DNA from: Bryobacterales bacterium KBS 96
GTDB taxonomy: Bacteria; Acidobacteriota; Terriglobia; Bryobacterales; Bryobacteraceae
Assembly: GCA_000381625.1 (NCBI GenBank)
Contig: KB906767.1
Coordinates: forward strand, 4,827,357 to 4,891,356
Length of the DNA stretch: 64,000 nt
Reading direction: 5' to 3'
The notes under the pieces: generated by a model
Databases searched by the model: none
Told to the model about the DNA's origin: nothing
What the model saw: the letters and a program-made list of their open reading frames with translations, nothing else
Translations under genes and position numbers: made by a program
Part shown: piece by piece, positions 25,240 through 33,930 of the stretch
How the letters are laid out: each line of letters begins with the position of its first letter
Position numbering within the stretch: position 1 is the stretch's first letter

Positions 25240-25950
25240 ATGCGACGCGATTATCACAATTGGAACAGCCCGCGGCTCGACCGCCAAATGGAACTTCTCG
25301 TCTACGGGCACTCGGGCCTGCCGATGCTCGTGTTTCCGACGGCCGCGGGACGTTCAAACGACTACGAAGACCATGGCATGATCCGCCAAGTCGCTCCGAA
25401 GGTGGAAAACGGCGAGTTACAAATTTTTTGCATCGACGGCGTAGATCAGGAGAGCTGGCTGAACCAGGACATCCAGCCATACGCGCGCCCGATGCGTCAT
25501 CTCGCATACGAAGGCTATGTACTGTACGAAGTGCTTCCATTGATTCAGGGCGTCGCCACATCGGCTCAACTACGAGCGACGGGGTGCGGGTTCGGAGGCT
25601 ATCACGCTCTGAATTTCACACTGAAACACCCGGACGTCGCGACGGATTGCGTAGCCATGAGCGGCTGCTATGACCTAAAGCGATATATGGACGGCCATTA
25701 CGACGACAACGTGTACTTTAACTGCCCTTTGGATTATGTCCCGAATTTAAACGACTCATGGTTTCTAGACCGTTATCGAACCATGCGAATCGTGCTGGCC
25801 GACGGCGATCAGGGCAAATGCCGCGACGAAAGTTCCCGCATGGCCGGCATCTTTCACGAAAAAGGCATACCATACACTCTCGACATTTGGACCGGCGGAG
25901 AGCGTGACGATTGGCCGCTCTGGCAACGCATGGCGGTAAAATTCTTCTGA
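25240..25950 (+). CDS. Esterase-fold protein with the catalytic triad replaced
   Basis: 236 residues of the alpha/beta-hydrolase putative esterase family (PF00756-like): MELLVYGHSGLPMLVFPTAAGR, CIDGVDQESW and YFNCPLDYVPNL are family features. The nucleophile elbow, GCSFGG in relatives, reads GCGFGG, so Ser is Gly117. The Asp loop reads DGDQGKC where relatives have GEHDIC. The final HDWP reads DDWP (223-226). All three triad positions appear lost, so a binding or structural role is more likely than hydrolysis. An ATP-grasp gene follows after 44 bp. Confidence 0.85.
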   Translation: MRRDYHNWNSPRLDRQMELLVYGHSGLPMLVFPTAAGRSNDYEDHGMIRQVAPKVENGELQIFCIDGVDQESWLNQDIQPYARPMRHLAYEGYVLYEVLPLIQGVATSAQLRATGCGFGGYHALNFTLKHPDVATDCVAMSGCYDLKRYMDGHYDDNVYFNCPLDYVPNLNDSWFLDRYRTMRIVLADGDQGKCRDESSRMAGIFHEKGIPYTLDIWTGGERDDWPLWQRMAVKFF

Positions 25951-25994
25951 CTTTGAACAGCTTACGATGCAGCAGACGGAAACGCGAGGAAGTT

Positions 25995-26957
25995 ATGCCG
26001 AAGATCGGAATCATCTACGGGATGGAGAATACGTTCCCTCCTGCGCTCGTGGACCGTATTAACGGCAAGCGCATTCACGGCGTGGTGGCGGAGCATATCA
26101 AAACCGGCGTGGCTCGCATGGCCGAGCCGTCCGGCTATCGTGTCATTGTCGACCGTATCTCGCATCACATCGATTTTTATCGCGCTTATTTGAAAAACGC
26201 GATGCTCAACGGGACAATTGTCATCAATAACCCGTTCTGGGCGAGCGCCGACGACAAATTTTTCAATTATGCGCTGGCCAATAAGCTGGGAGTCGCGGTC
26301 CCGCGCACGGCTGTTCTTCCGCATAAACAGCATCCGCCCGGGACATCCGTCCACTCGATGAGAAATCTCGTTTTCCCCCTTGACTGGGATTCCGTCTTCC
26401 ATTACATCGGGTTCCCTGCGTTTCTGAAACCTCTGGCGGGCGCATCCTGGAGGTCCGCCGCCAAAGTTCACAATCCGGACGAGTTCTTCAAGGCGTACGA
26501 CGAAACCGGAGACCGTTGCATGACTTTACAGCAGTCCATCGAGTTCGATAAGTGCTTCCGGTGCTGTGTAGTCGGCCAGGAGAAAGTACACGTAATGCGA
26601 TACGATCCGCGGTTGCCGCATCAGCAGCGCTATCTCAGCGATACAACCTCCGAACCAGAGCCGTTGGAAGACCGGCTGGTGGCCGATTCACTCACGCTCT
26701 GCCGGGCTTTGGGCTACGATTTCAACACCGTTGAATTTGCCGTGCAAGACGGCATTCCGTACGCGACCGATTTCATGAATGCCGCGCCCGAAGCGGAAGC
26801 CCATTCCGTCGGAGAAGCGAATTTTGAATGGATTATCGAGAACGTGGCGCAACTGGCAATCGAAAAAGCGCTTGGCGACGAGCGGCCGCAACTCCAGTAT
26901 CGCTGGTTCCATTTCCTCGATCCGGAACCGATGAAAGCGGAGCCCCAAAGCGTCTGA
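25995..26957 (+). CDS. ATP-grasp enzyme of unknown substrate
   Basis: 320 residues. The ATP-grasp core is visible as FPAFLKPLAGASWRSAAKV (nucleotide Lys), EFDKCFRCCVVGQEKVHVMRYDP (strand with basic residues) and NTVEFAVQDGIPYATDFMNAAPEAE (metal-binding Glu/Asp/Asn). It should join a carboxylate to an amine or thiol through an acyl phosphate. A gaggaag ribosome site precedes the ATG at 25995. It follows the esterase-like gene closely; the two probably form one operon and act together. The substrate cannot be told from sequence. Confidence 0.82.
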   Translation: MPKIGIIYGMENTFPPALVDRINGKRIHGVVAEHIKTGVARMAEPSGYRVIVDRISHHIDFYRAYLKNAMLNGTIVINNPFWASADDKFFNYALANKLGVAVPRTAVLPHKQHPPGTSVHSMRNLVFPLDWDSVFHYIGFPAFLKPLAGASWRSAAKVHNPDEFFKAYDETGDRCMTLQQSIEFDKCFRCCVVGQEKVHVMRYDPRLPHQQRYLSDTTSEPEPLEDRLVADSLTLCRALGYDFNTVEFAVQDGIPYATDFMNAAPEAEAHSVGEANFEWIIENVAQLAIEKALGDERPQLQYRWFHFLDPEPMKAEPQSV

Positions 26958-26975
26958 ACGGCGTAAGCCGCCGTT
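26957..26975. terminator. Short hairpin between convergent genes
   Basis: AACGGCG, loop taagc, CGCCGTT: a perfect 7-bp stem between the ATP-grasp stop and the CADD-type gene stop. No long T-run follows, so it is a weak bidirectional terminator candidate. Confidence 0.4.
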
Positions 26976-26978
26976 AAC

Positions 26979-27671
26979 CTAGTTACAGATTGCGTGGCGG
27001 CTGCAAACAGCGGAGAGCAAACTCCAAAGGCGGCTCAGCACGACGTCCACCGCGTGCAGCGAAATTTCGCAATTTTGTGGCGTCACGCAATCTTCCAAAA
27101 GCTGCCGCTCGATCTGCGAATGTTCTCGATCCGCTTCGATGTGAACGCTGAAATAGCGATATCCGTCCGGATCGTCAAAGCCATAGAACTTTTGCAAGCC
27201 CCGAATTTTGCTCTCCGACACTGCCGGAATTTGACTCTCGTAGGCGTACAAGGCCGATAACCCCGCCGCCGTGCCATTCTCGCGGCAGACCCTCCGAAAC
27301 CCTTGAATCAAGGAGCGAGTCTCGGGCCAGACTTCCGTCGTTTCGACTTGCTCGCGCGTCAGCCCTAGCTGTTCGGCAAATGCCATCCAGAGTTCAGGAT
27401 GATTGGGTGAACCGGCCTCTTCTTCCATGAGGTTGTTTAAAATGTGCCGCCGGGTTGCCTGATCGTCCGTTTGCGAATGTACCGCCGACAGGTATGTGGG
27501 GAACGCGGCGACATGGTGATAATACTGCGCTGCATAGTCGCGAAGCGCTTCCAAAGAAAGCGTGCCTGCCGTCCACGCCTGGTAAAACGGGTGCTTCAGC
27601 AGGTGACGTTCTTCGACGCATGCGTCGATTGTGGAAAGGATCTGGAGCGCCGTCGAGGTAGTTGTAGCCAT
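26979..27671 (-). CDS. CADD-type (CT610-like) putative self-sacrificing p-aminobenzoate synthase
   Basis: 230 residues of the haem-oxygenase-like dimetal fold. Against published Chlamydia CADD numbering, all key positions recur with a constant shift of three: metal ligands Glu84, His91, Glu145, His177, Asp181, His184; sacrificed Tyr30 in HPFYQ; and amine-donor Lys155 in SESKI. CADD makes p-aminobenzoate for folate from its own Tyr and Lys with oxygen. The same function is inferred here. The ATG at 27671 matches the family N-terminus; fifteen more codons are open upstream. Confidence 0.85.
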   Translation of the reverse strand: MATTTSTALQILSTIDACVEERHLLKHPFYQAWTAGTLSLEALRDYAAQYYHHVAAFPTYLSAVHSQTDDQATRRHILNNLMEEEAGSPNHPELWMAFAEQLGLTREQVETTEVWPETRSLIQGFRRVCRENGTAAGLSALYAYESQIPAVSESKIRGLQKFYGFDDPDGYRYFSVHIEADREHSQIERQLLEDCVTPQNCEISLHAVDVVLSRLWSLLSAVCSRHAICN

Positions 27672-27712
27672 TGCATTAATTAAAGCAAACCGCGTCCGTC
27701 TCGCGCCAAGGT

Positions 27713-29833
27713 TCACTTCGCCGGCAAAGCGTGCAGGAACGGCCCAATGGCATTCGACATTTGATAATTATTGCGCCGGTCTTCATTAATGGCCCAGAAC
27801 ATGGCGCCCTTAAACGTGGGATAGCCGGATGGCCGGCGTAACCGGTACTCAGCCCCGGCATACGGTCTCCCTTCGATCAGATAACGCAGGGCGTTTTCAA
27901 TGGCCGGGATTTCCGTATAATTTCTCGCTGACGTAGGCGTGGCGGGAAGCCCGATGGCGACTTGGGCTGGAGGAAGCGGCGGGAAAATCTCTTTGGGGTT
28001 GCCGCCCACCGGAAAGCCATGCACCAGCATCTCGGATAAGGCGACGTGGTAATCCGCGTTTCCCGGAAAATAGTAGTTCCCATCGAGGCCTTCCAGCGGA
28101 GGAGTGTTGTAGTCCTGGGCATCCACAAAGGAGAGAATGTCGCGCGTGCCGTAAATCACCGGCAGAAATGATCCGAACTGGCCACCGTAAGCTTGCATGC
28201 CCGCCTGCGCCTGTGCCGCTTCCGGCACTTCACCGATCATGAACTTCGGGCCGAAATGCTCCCGCATCCGATGCATTGCCGTAATCAGGTTCACAATCGA
28301 AGGAGTCGTGGGCTTGCGAAAATCGGTGTCACCGGGATTGATCAACAGGGAAGGCGTTTCGATGTCGAGATCGACGCCGTCAAATCCGTATTTCTCCACA
28401 ATCGCCGAAACCGAGCTGACGAAATTGTGAAGATCGTCGGCCGTATTCAGCGTCACGACCTGGCCGCCGCCGCCCAACGAGATCAATACCTTCCTGCCTT
28501 TCGATTGCAGGTAAGCAACATCCGCTTTAAATTGTTCGTCGCCCAAACCTTCGGGCGGCTCGAAATGCAGCAAACTTGTCGAACCTTTCACCGGGGCGGC
28601 GAAGGTTGCGATGACGATGTCCCATTGCGGGGACACATCTCTCAGAGGGATTGTTTCCTTGGCCGAACCGTAGCCTTCCCAATATCCGATTAAGGCGTGT
28701 CCATTCGGCGGCTCCGTCCGCGCCACCGGCGAAGCGGTCGGCTGTGCATTCCGGTTCCGGGAACCCGAACACGGTTGCGCATGAGCCTGCAGCGCCTTTG
28801 TATTGGGGAAACTGTACCCTCCGTCATAAGTTTCGTCAGCGGCGCTCTGCGCGAACCAGGGTAGCAGCGCCATGTTTTCCAGGTGGTACACATTGCCGTG
28901 AGCGGTGACTTGTGTCGAATTTGCGGCCGGCAAATAGTCGGTGGGCTGCTCCAAAAGATACGAGCTGCTTTCGCTTTTACCTCCGCAGCCAACGTTCGAT
29001 GGCGGCTTGAGCCAGCGCGGAAACTCATTCGTCCGGTAGCCGTTCAGCGGATCGTTCATCCACTCGGCAATCTGCTGCGTGATGCCTTGTATGTCGGTGT
29101 AATGCGGCATCACGCCCTTATCGAAATACGAGGCGACCACAAACGCTTGCGCCGATGTCCCCGAAGAATCGAGCTGCGCGCCATGCGTGCCAACCGAGCA
29201 GCACACGGTCGCATCACCGAGCGAATAAAACGCCACGTTTTTGGTTAGCGCAATCAGAAGTTTGTCAGGCCCGGCGCCGATACTCGCCAGTTGCTGGAAT
29301 AGCTGTTTTTGAACGAAGTCGAGATCCACCACAGCCAGCGACTTTCCGGTTCGCTTGGAATGCAGCACATATCCATTGGCCACTGGAATTTCAATTTGAA
29401 TCGGCGACGCCACATGCGGTCTCCCGAGTAATGTGTGCCATTCGGTCTTTGCGACGGTCTTATGAAACTGAGCGCGTTGCACCGCGTCGGTATACTGCGT
29501 GTTTCCGGTTGCGAATTCGTACGGTTGAAAGATGGGCGAGTGCAGAACGTTGCGCACATCGGTTGCCGCGTTCATCACCACGCGGTGTCCGCTTCGTCCG
29601 CCAGTCGAATCAAACGAAAGGGACAGTGGGACAAGCACCGTCGGAATGGTTGTCGTGCCGCCCGATTCCGGCCTTTGACCCGCAATCGTGTAGAAATACT
29701 GTTTGCCATTTGTCACAAAAGAGCCTGTGAATGTGGGAATGGTGCGGACAATTTGCGACGGCGGATTTTGTGGAAGCGCGGGCTGCAGCGTGAAGCCGAT
29801 ACCGAGGAGCAGGCACAGTGAAAGGATTCGCAT
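27713..29833 (-). CDS. Secreted glycoside hydrolase family 18 (chitinase-like) protein with a novel N-terminal region
   Basis: 706 residues from MRILSLCLLLGIG, a signal peptide; the frame is open further upstream but without a secretion signal. Residues about 25-350 form a region I do not recognise (GKQYFYTIAGQRPESGG ... PHYTDIQGITQQIAEWMNDP). The GH18 barrel starts near HALIGYWEGYG and has the catalytic DGVDLDIE (DxxDxDxE) near residue 485, then YNTPPLEG and GAMFWAINED. It should cleave chitin or a related N-acetylglucosamine polymer outside the cell. Confidence 0.85.
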   Translation of the reverse strand: MRILSLCLLLGIGFTLQPALPQNPPSQIVRTIPTFTGSFVTNGKQYFYTIAGQRPESGGTTTIPTVLVPLSLSFDSTGGRSGHRVVMNAATDVRNVLHSPIFQPYEFATGNTQYTDAVQRAQFHKTVAKTEWHTLLGRPHVASPIQIEIPVANGYVLHSKRTGKSLAVVDLDFVQKQLFQQLASIGAGPDKLLIALTKNVAFYSLGDATVCCSVGTHGAQLDSSGTSAQAFVVASYFDKGVMPHYTDIQGITQQIAEWMNDPLNGYRTNEFPRWLKPPSNVGCGGKSESSSYLLEQPTDYLPAANSTQVTAHGNVYHLENMALLPWFAQSAADETYDGGYSFPNTKALQAHAQPCSGSRNRNAQPTASPVARTEPPNGHALIGYWEGYGSAKETIPLRDVSPQWDIVIATFAAPVKGSTSLLHFEPPEGLGDEQFKADVAYLQSKGRKVLISLGGGGQVVTLNTADDLHNFVSSVSAIVEKYGFDGVDLDIETPSLLINPGDTDFRKPTTPSIVNLITAMHRMREHFGPKFMIGEVPEAAQAQAGMQAYGGQFGSFLPVIYGTRDILSFVDAQDYNTPPLEGLDGNYYFPGNADYHVALSEMLVHGFPVGGNPKEIFPPLPPAQVAIGLPATPTSARNYTEIPAIENALRYLIEGRPYAGAEYRLRRPSGYPTFKGAMFWAINEDRRNNYQMSNAIGPFLHALPAK

Positions 29834-29967
29834 ATGCTGTCTCAATTGTCGTCCAAAGAAATTCCAATCTGAGCCGGGAAACGTGAGCGACCGCTGCGAA
29901 GCCTTCTGTCGACTCTGTTTGCCGGCGCTTCGCGGCTCGGATGGCACGCCGGATTCGCGCGCACGAA

Positions 29968-30327
29968 TCACCCGGCCGGCGTGCTGAGCATCGCCTTCCA
30001 GGAATTCTCATCGTGACCGGCGCTGAGTTGGTTGCCCGCGCGGACCAGCGGCAGCCGTAGTAGTTTCGGATCTCGTTCGATCCGGGCCAGTAGTTCGGTA
30101 TCGGAAAGCTTCAGGTATTTGAGCCCGGCGTCAACGTAGGCTTTGCTTTCGCTATCGAGCAGTCCGGCCAACCCGAAGCGCTGGATGAACCTTCCGATCT
30201 CGCCTGGCGCCATGGGCTTGCGCTTCAAATCGATCAGGTGAACGGCGGCCCGGCGCTCTTTGAAGAACCGCTCGGCGGCGCGAGTCGCCTGTGAGTTCTT
30301 CACGCCGAAGATCTGGACGTTCACCAT
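29968..30327 (-). CDS. ArsC/Spx-fold protein without the catalytic cysteine
   Basis: 119 residues with the ArsC/Spx thioredoxin-like fold: VNVQIFGVKNSQATRAAERFFKERR, then HLIDLKRKPMAPGEIGRFIQRFGL and LLRLPLVRAGNQLSAGHDENSWKAML. In the family the first loop carries C-x-x-C or at least one Cys; here it reads KNSQAT and the whole protein has none. It cannot reduce arsenate by the usual thiol chemistry. It lies 53 bp downstream of patatin on the same strand. Confidence 0.8.
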   Translation of the reverse strand: MVNVQIFGVKNSQATRAAERFFKERRAAVHLIDLKRKPMAPGEIGRFIQRFGLAGLLDSESKAYVDAGLKYLKLSDTELLARIERDPKLLRLPLVRAGNQLSAGHDENSWKAMLSTPAG

Positions 30328-30380
30328 ATTCGATTTTCAGCGGCAGAACCCAGTCTATCGATCATCCTGCCGGCGCCGAG

Positions 30381-31430
30381 CTAAGCGAATGTCGTTCGGA
30401 CCCAGTTTTCCGCGTCCGACCAGCAGGAGGTTTTCATGTAATCCGTGGCCGCTGTCACGAGTTGCGGCACGGCCTGGTAATCGTCGAGCGGGACCGCGGA
30501 TGTGAGCGGCACTTGCAGACGCTGAAATTTCGAGCCGAGGAGTTGCTGGCAGATGAACGCGTCGGCGCTCGCGACTCCGTCCATCAGGATGGAAAGGATG
30601 GGCGAGGCGGGCGTAGAACCGTAAGCAATCGGCAGCATCCACATCAGCGGCCCATAGTCGGTGGCCGGCGGAGTAATCTGCACATTCTCAGGATTCATGC
30701 CGGTTCCGAGGGAAAGCATAACGATGTCGGAGAGCGCAACGCCGGAGTTGAGGGCCGCGGCAATTGCCATACAACCGGGATTGTTGGCGTAGACGCCGCC
30801 ATCGGCGCAATAGCCGAATGTAGGGTGTTGATACGGCGGGAAATAGGTTGGCGCGGCGGAAGTGCTCAGCGCGGCGTCAATGGGGTAAGTGGCGGCCCCG
30901 GGATCGTCGGGGAAATTGCTGATGGTGATGGGAGCCCAGTTGCCGGTCTTGGAGTTGTTGAGTTGAAACGTAGTGACCAGCACTCGATTCGTAAGCTGCT
31001 TTAGCGGCGTACTGGGCAGCAAACTTTTGAGCAGCGCCTGGAGCCCCGTGTTGTTGTACTTCACGTAGAGGAGGTCGTCGAGCAACTCCTCGAAATGCTC
31101 GATGACCCACTCGTACCACGATTCGCTGGCGGCGCCGGCGCCCCGCTCCTGCAATGAGGCACGAAGTTTGGCAACATCAACTGCCGATACAGCGGAGGCG
31201 TTGAATGGCGTGAAGATTTGACTGCCGTCATTCTGGAAGAGCGAAACGACCTTCGCTGTCGAAACCCCGCTGGCGAGCGCCAGCGAGACGAGGCCGCCTG
31301 CCGAGGTTCCGGCAAATAAGCTGACGCTGCCCAGAAAGGACGGGATGTCGGTGGAGAGTTGCTGGATGAGCAAAGCGGGTAGAAGTCCGCGAATACCGCC
31401 GCCATCGCAGCTAAGAATGCAATAAGCCAT
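30381..31430 (-). CDS. Patatin-like phospholipase
   Basis: 349 residues. DGGGIRGLLPALL is the oxyanion glycine loop, GTSAGG (GxSxG) holds the nucleophile Ser, and ADGGVYANNP holds the catalytic Asp of the DGG motif, so the Ser-Asp dyad is complete. It should act as a lipid acyl hydrolase in the cytoplasm; no signal peptide is seen. An insertion sequence sits 56 bp upstream of the ATG and separates it from its former upstream DNA, part of which survives at 33183. A decayed partial copy is at 35086-35346. Confidence 0.92.
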   Translation of the reverse strand: MAYCILSCDGGGIRGLLPALLIQQLSTDIPSFLGSVSLFAGTSAGGLVSLALASGVSTAKVVSLFQNDGSQIFTPFNASAVSAVDVAKLRASLQERGAGAASESWYEWVIEHFEELLDDLLYVKYNNTGLQALLKSLLPSTPLKQLTNRVLVTTFQLNNSKTGNWAPITISNFPDDPGAATYPIDAALSTSAAPTYFPPYQHPTFGYCADGGVYANNPGCMAIAAALNSGVALSDIVMLSLGTGMNPENVQITPPATDYGPLMWMLPIAYGSTPASPILSILMDGVASADAFICQQLLGSKFQRLQVPLTSAVPLDDYQAVPQLVTAATDYMKTSCWSDAENWVRTTFA

Positions 31431-31486
31431 AAGGCGATTTTATTATTTCGTAAAGCAGTCGGATTTTCAAATGCGAGGTAGGGGAT

Positions 31487-33167
31487 TATCAAGCCTCGTT
31501 GAAAATGTCCCCGGTTTTACCTCGTTAGAAATGTCCCCTTTTGCAGCGCGGCCAAGCAGGCTGCTGGTAGAGTAATTAGCGCGCATCGGGGTCGCGCCCG
31601 ACACGTACCCAAGACCGAAGCGACGGACTGGCTCCGGGGCAATCGGTTCAATCAAACCCTTCTGGTGATCAGGAGGGTTTTATTGTTTCGGCATTGCCAT
31701 GGTGAAGCTCCCGAGCCGAGGTCTTGGGTTAGTAAACGCGAAGACAGCCGGGCCGGTTTTGCCCGGCTGTCCTTATGGATTTCCGAGTTTCTGCGAAGCC
31801 TGAAGCGCTTTGCGCGCCAGCATTTGCTGATAGCTCTTCTGCTTGAACGGATGATCCATAGGCAGCGCCTTGCTCTTACGATGTTGCGCGAGTGATTTGC
31901 GGATGACCGCCGGAGGCGCGGTAGCCGGCCGTTGTCCGATCTCGTCCCATTCCATCCGTTGCTCGCGATAGTAGATTTCGATCCGGCCGTCCTGCCATTC
32001 GCAAACAGTGACTTTGCTGCGCGCCGGAGCATGTTGCCGGCTATTGCGCGGAATCTGGAACAGCCGGGCATGATAGCTGACTACCCAGTCGTTACTGATG
32101 GTGCGCGTCTCTTCCAGCCGGAAGATCTCGTCTAAGTCCAGGCCCTTCGGCACGGCCGTGTGAAAATCTTCGGGCGCTTGCGGCGCACTCACGAAGCGGC
32201 GGTTGTGGTCCGCCAAATAGCCGGGCAGAAAATGGTTGCCGTCGTCCCTCGAAGCGATCTGCTTCAGACGCATCTTCTTGATTAAGCGGCCCTGATGTGT
32301 GCCGTGGTTTCGCTCCACCCGTCCTTTCGCCTGGGGCGAACTGGCGGCGATGATACGGATTCCCAGCTTCGCGCACATGCGCCCAAATTGCGTTACCGGT
32401 ACTTCTCCACGCAATTGTTGCTTGGGTGTCGGCTCTTGCACGTATACGTTCTTCCAGTCCGTATACAAGGCCTTCGGAATGCCGTATTTACTCACCCATT
32501 TGCGCAGCACCGTCACCGCCGCCCAGATCGTCTCTGCCTCGCTGAAGAGCGCCTCCGTCCGGCTGGTCGCATCATCGACCATGTTCATCAGAAAGCACTT
32601 GGTGCCGCGCTCCTCAAACCAAGCATGCTGGCTGCCATCGAACTGCACCAATTCTCCGAAGTGCTTCTGCCGTTCCCGTCGCTTACGATGCGCTTTGTGC
32701 TTGCGCTGACGGCTCCATAAGCCTGCTTCGAGCATCCAGCGCCGTAACGTTTCCGGATGCACCTCCAAGCCATCATCACTGCTCAGATGCTCAGCCGCCA
32801 ACGTCGGACCAAATCGTTCGCCGATCTTGCCGCTATACTTCTCCCGGATCAGCGCTAGTGCCCGCGCCCGCAACTTCTTTGGCTTGCTCCAGCTGGAGGG
32901 CCGTCCCGCGCTGCGATGTACCAACCCGGGCGCGCCTCCCTCCCGATACCGCTTCCAGATCCGCTTCGCCTGCCGGTAGCTCACCTCCATCAGCGTTGCC
33001 GCGTCTTCTAATCCGATCTCTTTTCGGCTGGCCCGGCCCATCACTTCGTGCCGCTTCAGCTCCCTCACACTCATCCCTGTCCTTCCCAACCCAAGCCCTC
33101 TGCTGACCCAGGTTAGGGGACATTTCTAATGTGGCCTCATGGGGACATTATCAAAGTGGCGCAACAG
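31487..33167 (-). mobile_element. ISNCY-type insertion sequence, about 1.68 kb, with flanking direct repeats
   Basis: The termini are imperfect inverted repeats of about 45 bp that each contain two spaced copies of an aaatgtcccc/aatgtcccc motif (31503-31537 at the left; 33112-33146, inverted, at the right). Direct repeats flank it: tgcgaggtaggggat (31472-31486) and tgcgaggtgggggat (33168-33182), 14 of 15 identical. The uninterrupted sequence is preserved in the duplicate near 35303-35346, confirming the insertion point upstream of the patatin gene. Confidence 0.85.
31773..33074 (-). CDS. DDE transposase (ISNCY-like, integrase core)
   Basis: 433 residues from the ATG after ggaaggacaggg; a TTG five codons upstream is possible. 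The N-terminus is a helix-turn-helix (LEDAATLMEVSYRQAKRIWKRY), then a second DNA-binding segment, and the rve integrase core with VQFDGSQHAWF (first Asp), ALYTDWKNVYV (second Asp) and SSPQAKGRVERNHGTHQ (Glu). The frame is unbroken, so the element could still be active. Confidence 0.9.
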   Translation of the reverse strand: MSVRELKRHEVMGRASRKEIGLEDAATLMEVSYRQAKRIWKRYREGGAPGLVHRSAGRPSSWSKPKKLRARALALIREKYSGKIGERFGPTLAAEHLSSDDGLEVHPETLRRWMLEAGLWSRQRKHKAHRKRRERQKHFGELVQFDGSQHAWFEERGTKCFLMNMVDDATSRTEALFSEAETIWAAVTVLRKWVSKYGIPKALYTDWKNVYVQEPTPKQQLRGEVPVTQFGRMCAKLGIRIIAASSPQAKGRVERNHGTHQGRLIKKMRLKQIASRDDGNHFLPGYLADHNRRFVSAPQAPEDFHTAVPKGLDLDEIFRLEETRTISNDWVVSYHARLFQIPRNSRQHAPARSKVTVCEWQDGRIEIYYREQRMEWDEIGQRPATAPPAVIRKSLAQHRKSKALPMDHPFKQKSYQQMLARKALQASQKLGNP

Positions 33168-33305
33168 TGCGAGGTGGGGGATGTGAGCGCATTAATGTCC
33201 GAGTGGCCGACGACACGGTAGCAACTCGGAAAGCAATACGAGACTAGCCGTCAGCGCGCCATGTGGGTCGTGTTGGTTTGCGAGGATAAATGCGTGAAGG
33301 CCACC

Positions 33306-33818
33306 ATGCAGGATTTCATCAGCGAAGCTCGCCAGTACTGCGCTCTGATCGAAGGTTCGCAAGCCCAAAAGAATTCATGGACTTTCGCGAACGAGTGCTT
33401 GCGATCTGTGTTGCGTCTATATAGCGCGGCGCTAGCTCTGCCCGAAGCGGATCCAGAAAACAATCATGCACTGGATATCGGAATCGGGCACGCAGACTGG
33501 CAAGCGATGCGAACGAGTGTGGCTGAGAAGCTGTCAAGGGATGTCTACTGGAAGATATTTGAGCCCTTGGAGGCGCAACCTCCCGAGGCAGTATTAGGTT
33601 CGATTTCGGACGACCTTGCCGACATTTGACGCGACGTCAAGCCGGCCTCACTCGTAGAGGTTAATGCAGGAGCGGCAGTATGGGACTGGCGTTTCTCAAT
33701 GGAAACGCACTGGGCGCGACACGCCGTGGGCGTTGCGTCTGCACTGACAGCTCTCTGTTTCGGCCCGCAAGCAGATCAAGCGAGACCGACAACGGCACGT
33801 CCAGGCAAAGCCGATTGA
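33306..33818 (+). pseudogene. DUF5063-family gene interrupted by an in-frame TGA
   Basis: MQDFISEARQYCALIEGSQ, SWTFANECLRSVLRLYSAALALPE and DVYWKIFEPLE are DUF5063 features. At 33627-33629 a TGA follows SISDDLADI. The same frame goes on for 62 codons as RDVKPASLVEV, then AAVWDWRFSMETHWARHAVG, the conserved family end, before TGA at 33816-33818. Relatives have an aromatic residue at this point (DIYRD), so TGG to TGA is a likely change. Either a nonsense mutation or readthrough. The frame is also open from ATG 33261. Confidence 0.75.
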
Positions 33819-33930
33819 TTCTTTTAACGGATCCTGAGCACAGGCCGCTTACAATGCTGCCTCGCGTTATGTTCAGATCGCCGACTATTGAGAAATGGCT
33901 GACTGTACACTTGTCTCATCGCTCTGACGC

